Program-made: the position numbers and the translations under genes
In this document: in pieces, positions 24,215 to 35,709 of the stretch
Position numbering within the stretch: position 1 is the first letter of the stretch
Layout: the number at the start of each line of letters is the position of its first letter
From: Streptomyces sp. NBC_00190
GTDB lineage: Bacteria; Actinomycetota; Actinomycetes; Streptomycetales; Streptomycetaceae
DNA length: 64,000 bases
Reading direction: 5' to 3'
Assembly: GCF_036203305.1 (NCBI RefSeq)
Contig: NZ_CP108131.1
Location: forward strand, 5,394,001-5,458,000
The notes under the pieces: generated by a model
The model's input: only the letters and a program-made list of their open reading frames with translations
Told to the model about the DNA's origin: nothing
The model's database searches: none

Positions 24215-25240
24215 ATGCGTATCGGAGTTCTCACCGCAGGCGGCGACTGTCCGGGCCTCAACGCTGTCATCCGGTCGGTCGTACACCGTGCCATGGTCGG
24301 GCACGGAGATGAGGTCATCGGTTTCGAGGACGGATTCAAAGGACTCCTCGACGGGCACTTCCGCCCGCTCGACATCAATGCCGTCAGCGGCATTCTGGCG
24401 CGCGGCGGCACGATCCTCGGTTCGGCCCGCATGGAGCGCGCGCGTCTGCACGAGGCCGCCGAGAACGCGCAGGAGCTGGCGAAGCGGTACGGCATCGACG
24501 CCCTCATCCCGATCGGCGGCGAGGGCACCCTGACCGCCGCCCGAATGCTGTCGGACGCCGGAATGCCCGTCGTCGGCGTACCGAAGACCATCGACAACGA
24601 CATCTCCTCCACCGACCGGACCTTCGGCTTCGACACCGCCGTCATGGTCGCCACCGAGGCCATCGACCGCCTGAAGACCACCGCGGAGTCGCACCAGCGC
24701 GTCATGGTCGTCGAGGTCATGGGCCGCCACGCGGGCTGGATCGCCCTGGAGTCCGGTATGGCCGGCGGCGCCCACGGGATCTGCCTGCCGGAGCGCCCGT
24801 TCGAGGTGGACGCCCTGGTGAAGATGGTGGAGGAACGCTTCGCCCGCGGCAAGAAGTTCGCCGTCGTCTGCATCGCCGAGGGCGCGCACCCGGCCGAGGG
24901 TTCCATGCCGTACGAGAAGGGCGCGATCGACCAGTACGGTCACGAGCGCTTCGCCGGCATCGGCAACCGCCTCGCGGTCGAGCTGGAGCACCGCCTGGGC
25001 AAGGAGGCCCGGCCGGTCATCCTCGGCCACGTCCAGCGCGGCGGCACCCCCACCGCGTACGACCGCGTGCTCGCGACGCGCTTCGGCTGGCACGCCGTCG
25101 AAGCCGTCCACCGCGGCGACTTCGGCAACATGACGGCCCTGCGCGGCACCGACATCGTGATGGCCCCGCTGGCCTCGGCCGTCAGCGAGCTCAAGACCGT
25201 CCCCGAGTACCGCATGTACGAGGCCGAGTCGGTGTTCTGA
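24215..25240 (+). CDS. pfkA: ATP-dependent 6-phosphofructokinase
   Basis: 341-residue phosphofructokinase, making fructose 1,6-bisphosphate. Motifs: MRIGVLTAGGDCPGLNAVIR at the N-terminus, PIGGEGTLTAARML, PKTIDNDI with the following TD, GFDTA, MGRHAGWIALESG and HVQRGGTPTAYDR. Length matches S. coelicolor PfkA proteins. ATG 24215 has AGGAG about 11 bases upstream; an in-frame start at 24152 lacks family homology. It diverges from pta-ackA-pyk, so upper and lower glycolysis and acetate overflow are clustered. An 18-bp hairpin ends the unit. Confidence 0.96.
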   Translation: MRIGVLTAGGDCPGLNAVIRSVVHRAMVGHGDEVIGFEDGFKGLLDGHFRPLDINAVSGILARGGTILGSARMERARLHEAAENAQELAKRYGIDALIPIGGEGTLTAARMLSDAGMPVVGVPKTIDNDISSTDRTFGFDTAVMVATEAIDRLKTTAESHQRVMVVEVMGRHAGWIALESGMAGGAHGICLPERPFEVDALVKMVEERFARGKKFAVVCIAEGAHPAEGSMPYEKGAIDQYGHERFAGIGNRLAVELEHRLGKEARPVILGHVQRGGTPTAYDRVLATRFGWHAVEAVHRGDFGNMTALRGTDIVMAPLASAVSELKTVPEYRMYEAESVF

Positions 25241-25266
25241 CCGCCGCCTCCGGCCCCGGTTTCCGT

Positions 25267-25307
25267 GCGGCGAGGCCCCGGAGCCCAGTGCTCCGGGGCC
25301 TCGCCGC
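25267..25307. terminator. terminator after pfkA
   Basis: 18-bp perfect stem (25267-25284 with 25290-25307), five-base loop, 26 bases after the pfkA stop and also downstream of the convergent XRE regulator gene. Confidence 0.88.
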
Positions 25308-25350
25308 GTCCCGGCCCTTCGCCGGGCGGGCCGGGCCGCCCCGATGTCTC

Positions 25351-26034
25351 CTATGCCCCGCCGCCCGCGAGGTGCCAGAAGCGGTCCACGATCTCGGCGA
25401 GGAACGCCCGGCCCGCGTCGCCGCTGCCCGCCTCACCCTGGCCGCCGCCCCAGCTGAGCGTCGCCACCATCCGCGACTGGTAGTCCCCGTGCAGCTGCTC
25501 CAGCACCCGCTCCAGATTGGCCTTGGGGATGGGCAGCAGCTTGCTCAGCGGCTTCACGTACGCCTGCCAGCGCGTGGTCACCGCACTGCGCAGCAGCTCC
25601 GCCAGCTCCTCCTGCTTGCCGGTGGCCGCCACGAACTGGGCCAGGGTCAGCCCGAGCACCGTCGCGAGGGAGGCGGACTGCCGCTCGTTGCCCTTCCAGC
25701 GCCCGGTGTCCTCCATCTTCTGGTACGAGTTCGCCTCCAGCCCGATCCGCCGGGCCAGCTCCTCGGCGGCCAGCCCCCTGGCGATCCGGTGCTCCCGCAG
25801 GGTGACCGGCTCGGCCAGCAGCTCCCCGGGCGAACACCACAGGACGCCGGCGAGGGCCGTGAGCTCGGCCGAGGTGGGCGATATCTCGCCACGCTCCCAG
25901 GCCAGCACGGTCTCGGGCGCGACGATCAGTCCGTACTGGGCGCGCAGGCCATAGGCGACATGACCGGGAGCCATGCCCAGGGCCGCGCGCAGGCGACGCG
26001 CGGCGGGGGCATTGAAGGGTGGGCTGGAGTGCAC
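25351..26034 (-). CDS. helix-turn-helix regulator (XRE-like, two HTH regions)
   Basis: 227-residue DNA-binding protein. An N-terminal segment (ARRLRAALGMAPGHVAYGLR, then VLAWERGEISPTSAELTALA) and a second (REHRIARGLAAEELARRIGL, NSYQKMEDTGRWKGNERQSA) both look like XRE helix-turn-helix units. The C-terminal 90 residues are helical without a known motif. Small gene families of this type are common in Streptomyces and uncharacterised. The GTG at 26034 is chosen because TACGGT ends seven bases upstream, a leaderless layout; in-frame starts up to 26079 are possible. Convergent with pfkA. Confidence 0.75.
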   Translation of the reverse strand: MHSSPPFNAPAARRLRAALGMAPGHVAYGLRAQYGLIVAPETVLAWERGEISPTSAELTALAGVLWCSPGELLAEPVTLREHRIARGLAAEELARRIGLEANSYQKMEDTGRWKGNERQSASLATVLGLTLAQFVAATGKQEELAELLRSAVTTRWQAYVKPLSKLLPIPKANLERVLEQLHGDYQSRMVATLSWGGGQGEAGSGDAGRAFLAEIVDRFWHLAGGGA

Positions 26035-26340
26035 ACGGCACACCGTAGGAGTGGCCGGGCTGTGGCGACTACAGACCAATCAAACAAGCCCAGAACTCGT
26101 AGGAACGTCCTATGGAGTTAGGGGCTTTTATCGGTTTCCTGTGCGACTGTCCGGTAACCGGTGCGACTCGAAGATCGACTGCACCTGTACGGTTCCAGCC
26201 AGCGCCCCTCGGCGCAAGACCCCTCACAGCTCCTGCACACACCTGAACCGCACGTCCACCCCGTGCGTGACACCTGTGGGGGCCCTCGCGGACGGGGGTG
26301 GCGAGGGCCCCGCCCCCGGCGGCCCGCCCCGCTGCTCCTC
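26035..26340. other. 306-base non-coding stretch with a terminator-like hairpin
   Basis: No supported gene. GGGGCCCTCGC (26279-26289) and GCGAGGGCCCC (26301-26311) form a perfect 11-bp stem with an 11-base loop, resembling a terminator with no obvious gene before it. CCGGT-A-ACCGG is at 26151-26161. The part from about 26100 to 26250 is visibly less GC-rich. A 44-codon frame starting at 26112 contains a TTA codon but has no start signal and is not called. Confidence 0.4.
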
Positions 26341-26371
26341 TTGCCTTGACGTCGGCGTCAAGGAATACGGT
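26341..26371 (+). promoter_or_regulatory. MerR-type promoter with operator in a 19-bp spacer
   Basis: TTGCCT (26341-26346) and TACGGT (26366-26371) are 19 bases apart, the stretched spacing of MerR-controlled promoters. A perfect inverted repeat, CCTTGACG and CGTCAAGG with four bases between (26344-26363), fills the spacer. The -10 ends six bases before the merR-type ATG. Confidence 0.75.
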
Positions 26372-26377
26372 CGGTCC

Positions 26378-26770
26378 ATGCGCATCGGCGAACTGGCGGA
26401 ACGGGCCGGGACCAGCACCCGGACGCTCAGGTACTACGAGTCGCGCGGGCTGCTGCCCGCGCGGCGGGCGGACAACGGCTACCGGACGTACGACGAGGAC
26501 GACCTGCGGCTGCTGAGCCAGATCCGCACGCTCCAGGACTTCGGCTTCGAACTGGAGGAGACCCGGCCCTTCGTGGACTGCCTGAGGGCAGGCCACCCGG
26601 ACGGGGACTCCTGCCCGGCCTCGCTCGCCGTGTACCGGCGCAAGCTCGCCGAGCTGGACGGCCTGATCGGCCAGCTCGCCGACGTACGGGACCAGGTCGC
26701 GCGCCGGCTGGCCGACGCCGAGGAGGCCGCCGGGGAGGCGGCCGCCCCGCGCTGCGAGATGACGGGCTGA
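26378..26770 (+). CDS. MerR-family regulator with cysteines
   Basis: 130-residue MerR protein: MRIGELAERAGTSTRTLRYY is the winged helix-turn-helix, followed by NGYRTYDEDDLRLLSQI and a dimerisation helix (YRRKLAELDGLIGQLADVRD). Cys68, Cys79 and Cys126 could form a redox or thiol-metal sensor, but the spacing is not that of SoxR or CueR. ATG 26378 is leaderless-type (TACGGT six bases upstream) and the promoter carries its own MerR operator, so it autoregulates. The next gene, 39 bases downstream, is a thioredoxin, which suggests thiol stress sensing. Confidence 0.9.
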   Translation: MRIGELAERAGTSTRTLRYYESRGLLPARRADNGYRTYDEDDLRLLSQIRTLQDFGFELEETRPFVDCLRAGHPDGDSCPASLAVYRRKLAELDGLIGQLADVRDQVARRLADAEEAAGEAAAPRCEMTG

Positions 26771-26809
26771 ACGGCCCGCACACACGACCGACACAAGAGG
26801 GGACACGAC

Positions 26810-27154
26810 ATGATCCACGCACAGGGTGTTGCGGAAGTGACCGACGCGGACTTCGAGGCGGAGGTGCTCGGCGAGCGGGGCAGGCCCGTCCTCGTCGAGT
26901 TCACGGCGGACTGGTGCGGCCCCTGCCGCCAGCTCGCCCCCGTGCTGTCCGCGATCGCCGCCGAGGAGGCCGACCGCCTCAAGGTCGTGCAGATCGACGC
27001 GGACCGCAACCCCGCCGCCGTCACGCGGTACGGGGTGCTGTCCATGCCGACCCTGCTCGTCTTCCGCGACGGCGAGCCCGTGCAGCAGATGGTCGGCGCC
27101 CGGGCCAAGCGCCGCCTGCTGCAGGAACTGGAGGAGCAGCTCGCTACGGCCTGA
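26810..27154 (+). CDS. trxA: thioredoxin
   Basis: 114-residue thioredoxin with the standard active site WCGPC (Cys36, Cys39), the cis-proline region LSMPTLLVF and normal length. It is a cytoplasmic protein disulfide reductant. ATG 26810 follows a GAGGGGA ribosome binding site. It is in an operon with the MerR regulator. Its 3' end overlaps the 3' end of glgB by 11 bases, tail to tail, leaving no room for a terminator between them. Confidence 0.93.
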   Translation: MIHAQGVAEVTDADFEAEVLGERGRPVLVEFTADWCGPCRQLAPVLSAIAAEEADRLKVVQIDADRNPAAVTRYGVLSMPTLLVFRDGEPVQQMVGARAKRRLLQELEEQLATA

Positions 27155-29432
27155 GCCAGACCGTCGCCAGTGGCGGGAGCGTCATACGCAGGCTCGCCGG
27201 CCGCCCCTGCGCGGGCACCGGCTCGGGCCGCAGCGGCTGCAGATGGCGCACGCCGCTGCCGCCGTACTGCTCCTGGTCCGTGTTGAGGACCTCCCGCCAC
27301 TGCGCGACGTCCTCCGGGACGCCGATCCGGTACCCGTGCCGGACCACCGGCGAGAAGTTCGACACGCACAGCAGCTGCGAGCCGTCCTGCGCGTACCGCA
27401 GGAAGGCGAAGACGTTGTCCTCCGCGGCGTCCGCCTCCACCCAGGCGAAGCCCTCCGGCACGGAGTCCCGCTCCCACAGGGCGGGCGCCGCCGTGTACGC
27501 GCGGTTCAGGTCGCGCACGAGGGTGCGCACGCCCCGGTGGTCGCCGGCCGCCGCGTAGGAGTCGTCCAGCACCCACCAGTCCGGCCCGTACGTCTCCGAC
27601 CACTCCGACCCCTGGGCGAACTCCTGCCCCATGAACAGGAGCTGCTTGCCCGGGTGGGCCCACATGAAGCCCAGGTACGCCCGGTGCGCGGCCCGCTGCT
27701 GCCACCAGTCCCCGCCGGGCATCTTCGACACCAGCGAGCCCTTGCCGTGCACCACCTCGTCGTGCGAGATCGGCAGCACGTAGTTCTCGCTGTAGGCATA
27801 GACCATCCCGAAGGTCATGTCGTGGTGGTGGTACTTGCGGTGCACCGACTCCTTCGACATGTAGCGCAGCGTGTCGTGCATCCAGCCCATGTTCCACTTC
27901 AGGCCGAAGCCCAGCCCGCCCACGTCCGTCGGCCGGGTCACGCCCTCCCAGGCCGTGGACTCCTCCGCGATCGTCACCACGCCCGGGCAGCGCCGGTACA
28001 CGGTCGCGTTCATCTCCTGGAGCAGCGCCACCGCGTCCAGGTTCTCCCGGCCGCCGTGCTCGTTCGGCGCCCACTCGCCCTCACCGCGCGAGTAGTCGAG
28101 GTAGAGCATCGAGGCCACCGCGTCCACGCGCAGCCCGTCGACGTGGAACTCCTCGCACCAGTACACGGCGTTGGCGACGAGGAAGTTGCGGACCTCCTTG
28201 CGGCCGTAGTCGAACTCCAGCGTCCCCCAGTCCGGATGGGCGGCCCGCCGCGGGTCCTGGTGCTCGTACAGCGGACGCCCGTCGAACTCGGCGAGCGCCC
28301 ATTCGTCGCGCGGGAAGTGCGCCGGCACCCAGTCGACGATCACCCCGATGCCGGCCCGGTGCAGCGCGTCCACCAGGAAGCGGAAGTCGTCCGGGGTGCC
28401 CATCCGCGAGGTCGGCGCGTAGAAGCCGGTGACCTGGTAGCCCCAGGAGCCGCCGAAGGGGTGCTCGGCGACCGGCATCAGCTCCACGTGCGTGAAACCG
28501 AGCTCCTTCACGTACGCGGGGAGCTGCTCGGCGAGCTGCCGGTAGGAGAGCCCGGGCCGCCAGGACGCCAGGTGCAGCTCGTACACCGAGAAGGGGGCCT
28601 GGTGCGGTGTGCGGGCGCCGCGGTTCGCCATCCACTCCTCGTCCCGCCACTCGTGCGCGCTCGCCGTCACCCGTGAGGCGTTCGCCGGCGGGACCTCCGC
28701 CGAGCGGGCCATCGGGTCGGCGCGCAGCGTGTGGCTGCCGTCGGGGCGCGTGATGTCGAACTTGTACAGCGCCCCGGCGCCCACGCCGGGCAGGAACAGC
28801 TCCCACACGCCGCTCGACCCGAGCGAGCGCATCGGGTAGGCGACGGAGTCCCAGTACGAGAAGTCACCGGTGACCCGGACCCCCTGGGCGTTGGGCGCCC
28901 ACACCGTGAACCGGGTGCCGGCCACCCCCTGGTGCTCGACGGGCTCCGCGCCGAGCGCCTTCCACAGCTGCTCGTGGCGGCCCTCGCCGATCAGGTGCAG
29001 GTCCAGCTCGCCGAGCGAGGGCAGGAACCGGTACGGGTCGTGGATCTCGATCTCGTCGCTGTCGTACGCCACCAGCAGCCGGTAGTCCGGCACCCCGGTC
29101 AGCGGCAGCAGCCCGGAGAACAGCCCGTCGCCCTCGTCGAAGAGCTCGGTCCGCAGCCCCTTGGCGAGGATGGTGACCGTCTTGGCGTACGGGCGCAGCA
29201 CGCGGAAGGCCACCCCGCCCCGCTGCGCACGGGCCCCCAGCACCGCGTGGGGATCGTGGTGGCGGCCCTCCAGCAGCCGGGCCCGTTCCTCCCCGCCGAG
29301 CGCGGGCGCCGGCCGGACCCCGCGGGGCGGGGCGGCACGTCGGGCCCGTGGCGCGCGCGGCTTCTTGGCCGCCGCCGGGACGGATGCGGCTTCGTCGTGG
29401 ACGGTCGGTGACGGCTGTCGTGCGGCGCTCAC
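27144..29432 (-). CDS. glgB: 1,4-alpha-glucan branching enzyme
   Basis: 762-residue GH13 branching enzyme that forms alpha-1,6 branches in glucan made by GlgE. A basic N-terminal extension (1-40) precedes two beta-sandwich modules; the second contains [20 protein letters not shown]. The catalytic barrel contains [35 protein letters not shown] (nucleophile Asp), VTIAEEST (acid/base Glu) and [13 protein letters not shown]. Length is typical for Streptomyces. The GTG at 29432 has GAGGAGG upstream and overlaps the pep2 stop by four bases (GTGA). Last gene of the glgE-treS-pep2-glgB operon, as in SCO5440-SCO5443. Confidence 0.96.
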   Translation of the reverse strand: MSAARQPSPTVHDEAASVPAAAKKPRAPRARRAAPPRGVRPAPALGGEERARLLEGRHHDPHAVLGARAQRGGVAFRVLRPYAKTVTILAKGLRTELFDEGDGLFSGLLPLTGVPDYRLLVAYDSDEIEIHDPYRFLPSLGELDLHLIGEGRHEQLWKALGAEPVEHQGVAGTRFTVWAPNAQGVRVTGDFSYWDSVAYPMRSLGSSGVWELFLPGVGAGALYKFDITRPDGSHTLRADPMARSAEVPPANASRVTASAHEWRDEEWMANRGARTPHQAPFSVYELHLASWRPGLSYRQLAEQLPAYVKELGFTHVELMPVAEHPFGGSWGYQVTGFYAPTSRMGTPDDFRFLVDALHRAGIGVIVDWVPAHFPRDEWALAEFDGRPLYEHQDPRRAAHPDWGTLEFDYGRKEVRNFLVANAVYWCEEFHVDGLRVDAVASMLYLDYSRGEGEWAPNEHGGRENLDAVALLQEMNATVYRRCPGVVTIAEESTAWEGVTRPTDVGGLGFGLKWNMGWMHDTLRYMSKESVHRKYHHHDMTFGMVYAYSENYVLPISHDEVVHGKGSLVSKMPGGDWWQQRAAHRAYLGFMWAHPGKQLLFMGQEFAQGSEWSETYGPDWWVLDDSYAAAGDHRGVRTLVRDLNRAYTAAPALWERDSVPEGFAWVEADAAEDNVFAFLRYAQDGSQLLCVSNFSPVVRHGYRIGVPEDVAQWREVLNTDQEQYGGSGVRHLQPLRPEPVPAQGRPASLRMTLPPLATVWLRP

Positions 29433-30916
29433 GCGAGCGGCCTCCTCGGGGGCTTCTGATGGGGTTGGGGATGCGTGGAGATGGAGCCGGGGACGGGCGG
29501 GGTCGGCGGTACCCGGTGGGCGGGCCGCTGCGGCTCGGAGAGCCGCCGGATCGCGGCCATCGGGACGTGCAGCCAGTCGGGGCGGTGCCGGGACTCGTAA
29601 CGGGCCTCGTACACCGCCTTGTCGGTCTCGTACGCGCGCAGCAGCACCGGGTCCTCGCGGGGGTCGCGGCCCGTGGTGCGGGCGTAGCCCTCGCAGAAGG
29701 CGGCCCGGCAGTCGTCCGCCCAGGCGGGGGCGAACGGCCGGTGCGAGCGCGCGGCGTAGTCGAAGGAGCGCAGTATCCCGGCGATGTCGCGAACGGCCGG
29801 TTCGGGGCGGCGCCGGTCGGCCAGCGGCCGGGCCGGCTCCCCCTCGAAATCGATCAACGACCAGGAGCCGTCGAGGGTGCGCAGGGTCTGCCCCAGATGG
29901 AGGTCCCCGTGGATCCGCTGCGCGGGTACCCCGGCCCCCCGGGAGGCGGCCAGCGCGTCGAACGCCCCCCGCAGCCCCGCCTCGTAGGGCCGCAGCGCGG
30001 GCACCTCCCGGGCGGTGGCGGCCAGCCGGGCCGTCATTCCGGCGGCGAGCCGGGCGGTCTGTTCCGGGCCGAGCGCCACGGTGGGCAGCGCGGCGGCGAG
30101 CGCGCTGTGCACCTCGGCGGTGGCCCGGCCCAGCGCGTACGCCTCGGCCGTGAAGTCCTCCCCGGCGTCCAGCCGGCGCAGGGCGAGCTGCCAGCCGTCG
30201 TCGGAGCCGCGCAGGTACGGCTGGAGCACGCCCAGGGTGAGCGGCTCGCTCCCGGGCAGCTCGGCCTCGTACCAGGCGACGGGCGCCGGGACACGGGCGC
30301 AGCCGGCGGCGGCCAGGGCCCGGGGCAGCTCCAGGTCCGGATTGACCCCGGGGCCCACCCGCCGGAACACCTTCAGGATGTACGAATCCCCGTAGATCAG
30401 AGAGGAGTTGGTCTGCTCGCCGGACAGCGGCCGGGGTGCGAGCCCGGTCGGTACCGGCGCGTCCGGGTCCCGGTCGAAGCGGAGCGGGCCGAGACTGCCG
30501 GGGGAGCGCAATCGTTCCAGCAGCATGGCGGCGAGCCGGGGGTCGCCCAGCGCCTCGTACACCGCCCGGCCCGCGTACGGGCCGTCCTCGGCGTGCCCGA
30601 TCAACGTGGGCGCGAGCGCGGGCGGCAGGGACGGGCGGATGCCCAGCAGGAGTTGGTAGCAGTCCCCGTCGACGTCGAGGAGCAGGTGCAGGAGTCCGGG
30701 GGTGGATCCCGGCGGCAGCAGCTCGGCCGCCGACACGGCCTTGAGCGTGCCGATGGTGCGGCCCTTGCCCGCGAACCAGCGCTGTGCGGGCAGCCAGGCC
30801 CGCAGCATCGGTTCCAGCGGGCCGATACCGGCGATCCCGGCGAACCCGGCGATCCCGGCGATCCCGGTGGCCCGGTCGGCCGTCAGCCGGCTCCGGGCGG
30901 ATGCAGCCTCCGACAT
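29429..30916 (-). CDS. pep2: maltokinase Pep2/Mak
   Basis: 495-residue aminoglycoside-phosphotransferase-like kinase that makes maltose 1-phosphate from maltose and ATP, the substrate of GlgE. Key regions: [12 protein letters not shown] near the N-terminus, [20 protein letters not shown], the catalytic loop [12 protein letters not shown], and [12 protein letters not shown] in place of DFG. The maltokinase-typical Cap domain is present. The N-terminus carries an odd Gly-Ile-Ala repeat (residues about 17-31) encoded by a 9-base tandem repeat. The C-terminal 40 residues are Pro-rich. ATG 30916; stop overlaps glgB by four bases. Confidence 0.93.
   Translation of the reverse strand: MSEAASARSRLTADRATGIAGIAGFAGIAGIGPLEPMLRAWLPAQRWFAGKGRTIGTLKAVSAAELLPPGSTPGLLHLLLDVDGDCYQLLLGIRPSLPPALAPTLIGHAEDGPYAGRAVYEALGDPRLAAMLLERLRSPGSLGPLRFDRDPDAPVPTGLAPRPLSGEQTNSSLIYGDSYILKVFRRVGPGVNPDLELPRALAAAGCARVPAPVAWYEAELPGSEPLTLGVLQPYLRGSDDGWQLALRRLDAGEDFTAEAYALGRATAEVHSALAAALPTVALGPEQTARLAAGMTARLAATAREVPALRPYEAGLRGAFDALAASRGAGVPAQRIHGDLHLGQTLRTLDGSWSLIDFEGEPARPLADRRRPEPAVRDIAGILRSFDYAARSHRPFAPAWADDCRAAFCEGYARTTGRDPREDPVLLRAYETDKAVYEARYESRHRPDWLHVPMAAIRRLSEPQRPAHRVPPTPPVPGSISTHPQPHQKPPRRPLA
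30824..30868 (-). repeat. 9-base tandem repeat inside pep2
   Basis: Five consecutive copies of GATCCCGGC (variants GATACCGGC, GAACCCGGC, GATCCCGGT) encode a Gly-Ile-Ala-rich run near the Pep2 N-terminus. The unit is a multiple of three, so copy-number change keeps the frame. Confidence 0.85.
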
Positions 30917-31023
30917 GGCGTCGCGTCCTTTCCCCGGGCCGTCACAGAATGCGCAGAGTGTCCCGGATGTGCGGCAGTTGCTTCTCCGGCGTGTGCGAGT
31001 GTCGGGTCAGGATGATCCGTACA

Positions 31024-31059
31024 GGGGCGGGCGATTGACCCATTCGCGCTGCCCGCCCC
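31024..31059 (-). other. inverted repeat between treS and pep2
   Basis: GGGGCGGGC and GCCCGCCCC are separated by 18 bases in the 151-base gap between treS and pep2, starting eight bases after the treS stop. It may reduce read-through or protect the upstream mRNA. Confidence 0.4.
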
Positions 31060-31067
31060 GTACCCGG

Positions 31068-32773
<1,706 letters not shown>

Positions 32774-32777
<4 letters not shown>

Positions 32778-34768
32778 GTGGTGGGTGACCCTCCGGTGGG
32801 CGGGGACGGTCGCAGAGCCGCCAGTACGTGCGCGGGCGTTCGGCCCGGCTCTAGGCGCACGTAGTTGGCCCTGCCCCAGTGGTAGGTATCGCCGGTGAGC
32901 TCGTCGCGCACCGCGAGGGACCCGTGCCAGTCGAGGCCGAGTACCGGCATGTCCAACGACACCGTCGCCTCCTGGGTGTGGTGCGGATCGAGGTTGACGA
33001 CCACCAGTACGGAATTGGCTCCGGCGTGCTTCGAATAGGCGATCACCTGTTCGTTGTCGGTCGAGTGGAAGTGGATGTCGCGCAATTGCTGGAGCGCGGG
33101 GTTGCGGCGGCGCATCCGGTTCAGGGCGGTGATCAGCGGGGCGATGGTGCGGCCCTCGCGGTCGGCGGCGGCCCAGTCGCGCGGCCGCAGCTCGTACTTC
33201 TCGGAGTTCAGGTACTCCTCGCTGCCCTCCCGCACCGGGGTGTTCTCGCAGAGCTCGTAGCCGGCGTAGACGCCCCAGGCGGGGGACAGGGTGGCGGCGA
33301 GCACCGCGCGCACCTCGAACGCGGGGCGGCCGCCCAGCTGGAGGTACTCGTGGAGGATGTCGGGGGTGTTGACGAAGAAGTTCGGCCGCATGACGCAGGC
33401 CGACGGGGTGTCGGACAGCTCGGTCAGGTACTCGGTGATCTCGGCCTTGGTGTTGCGCCAGGTGAAGTACGTGTACGACTGCTGGAAGCCGACGGCGGCC
33501 AGGGCGCGCATCATCGCGGGACGGGTGAAGGCCTCCGCCAGGAAGATCACGTCGGGATCGGACTTGTTGATGTCCGCGATCACCTTCTGCCAGAAGACGA
33601 CGGGCTTGGTGTGCGGGTTGTCCACCCGGAAGATGCGGACGCCGTGGTCCATCCAGTGCCGCAGGATCCGGCAGGTCTCCTCGACGATGCCGGCCATGTC
33701 GGTGTCGAAGTGGACGGGGTAGATGTCCTGGTACTTCTTCGGCGGGTTCTCGGCGTACGCGATCGTCCCGTCGGCGCGGTGGCGGAACCACTGCGGGTTC
33801 TTCTCCACCCAGGGGTGGTCGGGGGAGCACTGGAGGGCGAAGTCCAGGGCGATCTCCAGGCCCAGCTCCCGGGCGCGCGCGACGAAGGCGTCGAAGTCCT
33901 CGATGGTGCCGAGCTCGGGGTGCACGGCGTCGTGCCCGCCCTCGGTGGAGCCGATGGCCCAGGGCACGCCCGGGTCCCAACTACCGGCGGAAAGTGTGTT
34001 GTTCGGGCCCTTGCGGTAGGTGCTACCGATGGGGTGGATGGGCGGCAGGTAGACCACGTCGAAGCCCATCGCGGCGATCGCGGGCAGCCGTTCGGCGGCG
34101 GTCCGGAAGGTCCCGCTGACCGGAGCCTCGCCGGGCTCGACGACGGCTCCCTCGGAGCGGGGGAACATCTCGTACCAGGATCCGAAGAGGGCGCGCTTGC
34201 GTTCGACGAGGAGGGGCAGCGGCTTGGCGGAGGTGACCAGCTCGCGGTACGGGCGCTTGGCGAGCGCCGCGTCCACGGCCGGGCCGAGGGCCGCCGCGTA
34301 CCGTTCGGCGGCCGGCCGGTCCTCGTCGCGCATCACCTCGGCGGCGGCCAGCACGGCCTCGCGGCCGTCCCGCTTGGGGATCCGGGCGCCGGCGCGCGCG
34401 TAGAGATCGGCGCCTTCGAGGAGGGTGAGGCCGGTGTCGATACAGGCGGGGATCTTGATCGCCGCATGGGCCCGCCAGGTGGCCACCGGGTCGCTCCACG
34501 CCTCGACGGTGTACGTCCACCTCCCCTCGGCCTCGGCGGACACCCGGGCCCCCCACCGGTCGGTTCCGGGGGCGAGCTCGCGCAGCGGTACGGGGGGCCG
34601 CAGCCGCCCGCTCGGATCCCGCAGCACGACGTGCGCGGATACGGCGTCGTGTCCCTCGCGGAACACGGTGGCTGAGATCTCGAAGACTTCGTCCACGACC
34701 GCCTTGGCGGGTCTGGCGCCGCAGTCGACGGCGGGGCGGACGTCCAGCACGGGAATGCGACCGATCAT
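32774..34768 (-). CDS. glgE: alpha-1,4-glucan:maltose-1-phosphate maltosyltransferase
   Basis: 664-residue GH13_3 maltosyltransferase that extends alpha-glucan from maltose 1-phosphate. The N-terminal domain ([20 protein letters not shown]) and helical insert match S. coelicolor GlgE. Catalytic residues: nucleophile Asp383 in [11 protein letters not shown], acid/base Glu412 in FLAEAFTRP and Asp470 in [10 protein letters not shown]. The family signature CSPDHPWV is present. ATG 34768 has AGGTGAG seven bases upstream. It heads the glgE-treS-pep2-glgB operon, in which junctions overlap by four bases except treS-pep2. Confidence 0.97.
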
Positions 34769-35196
34769 GATGGGCTCACCTGGGGGCAGTTCGCAGGGCT
34801 CGGTGACAACAGGCCAGCCGGCATGGCGGCTGGTAGTGCACGCTCTGTTCGCTCTGTTTCTAGCCGCTCGGTGGACGGCTGGGCTGCGGGCATGGCCGCT
34901 CCTGTCCGCGTTCACTCGGGTGGCGGGGAGAGGTTGGGGGCGGGTGCGCCGTGCGTGTACGACGTGTACCCGGTGAGCCCTTCCCACTCTCTCCCCGCCC
35001 AATCCGCGCGCTTGGTTAACTACTCGTACGTAGTGGCACGCCCGATACCAAGCCCCGGATCGACATCCGCCGGGGCTCCGTCAAGTCGGCCAGGACTACC
35101 TGATGTAGTGACGGACAACGTGCTTCTCATCAGTCCCACGGGTTGCTTCAGGTCCGCCGGGTCACAGGGACGAACGGGGAGGATGGAGGGCGAAAC
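34769..35196. other. 428-base intergenic region between glgE and the zinc-ribbon gene
   Basis: No supported gene; it must hold the divergent promoters. Features seen: CTAC-N6-GTAG at about 35020-35033 in a locally AT-richer stretch (GGTTAACTAC), and AGCCCCGG with CCGGGGCT (35053-35060, 35072-35079), an eight-base inverted repeat with an 11-base gap. Neither can be assigned to a regulator. Confidence 0.4.
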
Positions 35197-35709
35197 GTGA
35201 ATGCCGGAACGCGGGCGTACCGCTATGTGGGACCGCCGGAGTTGGCCGGTCCCGTGCGATCCGGAGGCCGGGGCCGTCCGGTACGCTCGGCCCGCGATCT
35301 CACGGAGTGGGACGGCGCTCCCGCCGAGCCGTTCACCTATGTGGTGGACGGGGCGGGCGTGCTCCGGCTCGCCCCGCGGCGCAGCGAGCACGTGGCGTGC
35401 GCGGGCGGCGATCCGGTACTGGCGGCCGGGGAGATACGTTTCACCGCCTGCCCGGGCCGGGAACCGGCGTGGGAGGCGGACGAGGTGAGCAACCTGTCGA
35501 CCGGCTACTGCCCCGACCTCGCGTCCTGGCCGGCGGTGGCCGAGGCGCTGGACCGGGCCGGGATCGGGCGTCCCGAAGGGTTCACGCACGCGGTGGTGTT
35601 CCGGCGCTGCACCGCCTGCGGGGAATGCAACGTGGTCCGCGACGCGTGGTTCGTGTGCGTCTTCTGCGACGGGGACCTGCCGGCCGAGTGGAACGTGGAC
35701 GTGGGCTAG
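35197..35709 (+). CDS. uncharacterised protein with Cys4 zinc-ribbon-like motif
   Basis: 170-residue soluble protein, family not recognised. The C-terminal part has CTACGEC (Cys138, 141, 144) and, nine residues later, CVFC (Cys154, 157) followed by DGDLP, a likely zinc ribbon. The N-terminal 100 residues contain further cysteines and no clear motif. The GTG at 35197 has GGAGGG six bases upstream. Its TAG stop shares the bases CTAG with the stop of the convergent ADP-ribosylglycohydrolase gene. Confidence 0.75.
   Translation: MNAGTRAYRYVGPPELAGPVRSGGRGRPVRSARDLTEWDGAPAEPFTYVVDGAGVLRLAPRRSEHVACAGGDPVLAAGEIRFTACPGREPAWEADEVSNLSTGYCPDLASWPAVAEALDRAGIGRPEGFTHAVVFRRCTACGECNVVRDAWFVCVFCDGDLPAEWNVDVG

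Noticed and set aside
26112..26246. A 44-codon frame with a TTA codon in the gap before the MerR gene
   Set aside because: No ribosome binding site, no leaderless box and no recognisable product; likely chance.
29348..31015. A 555-codon frame antisense to pep2
   Set aside because: It lacks homology and start signals and mirrors the codon bias of pep2 on the other strand.
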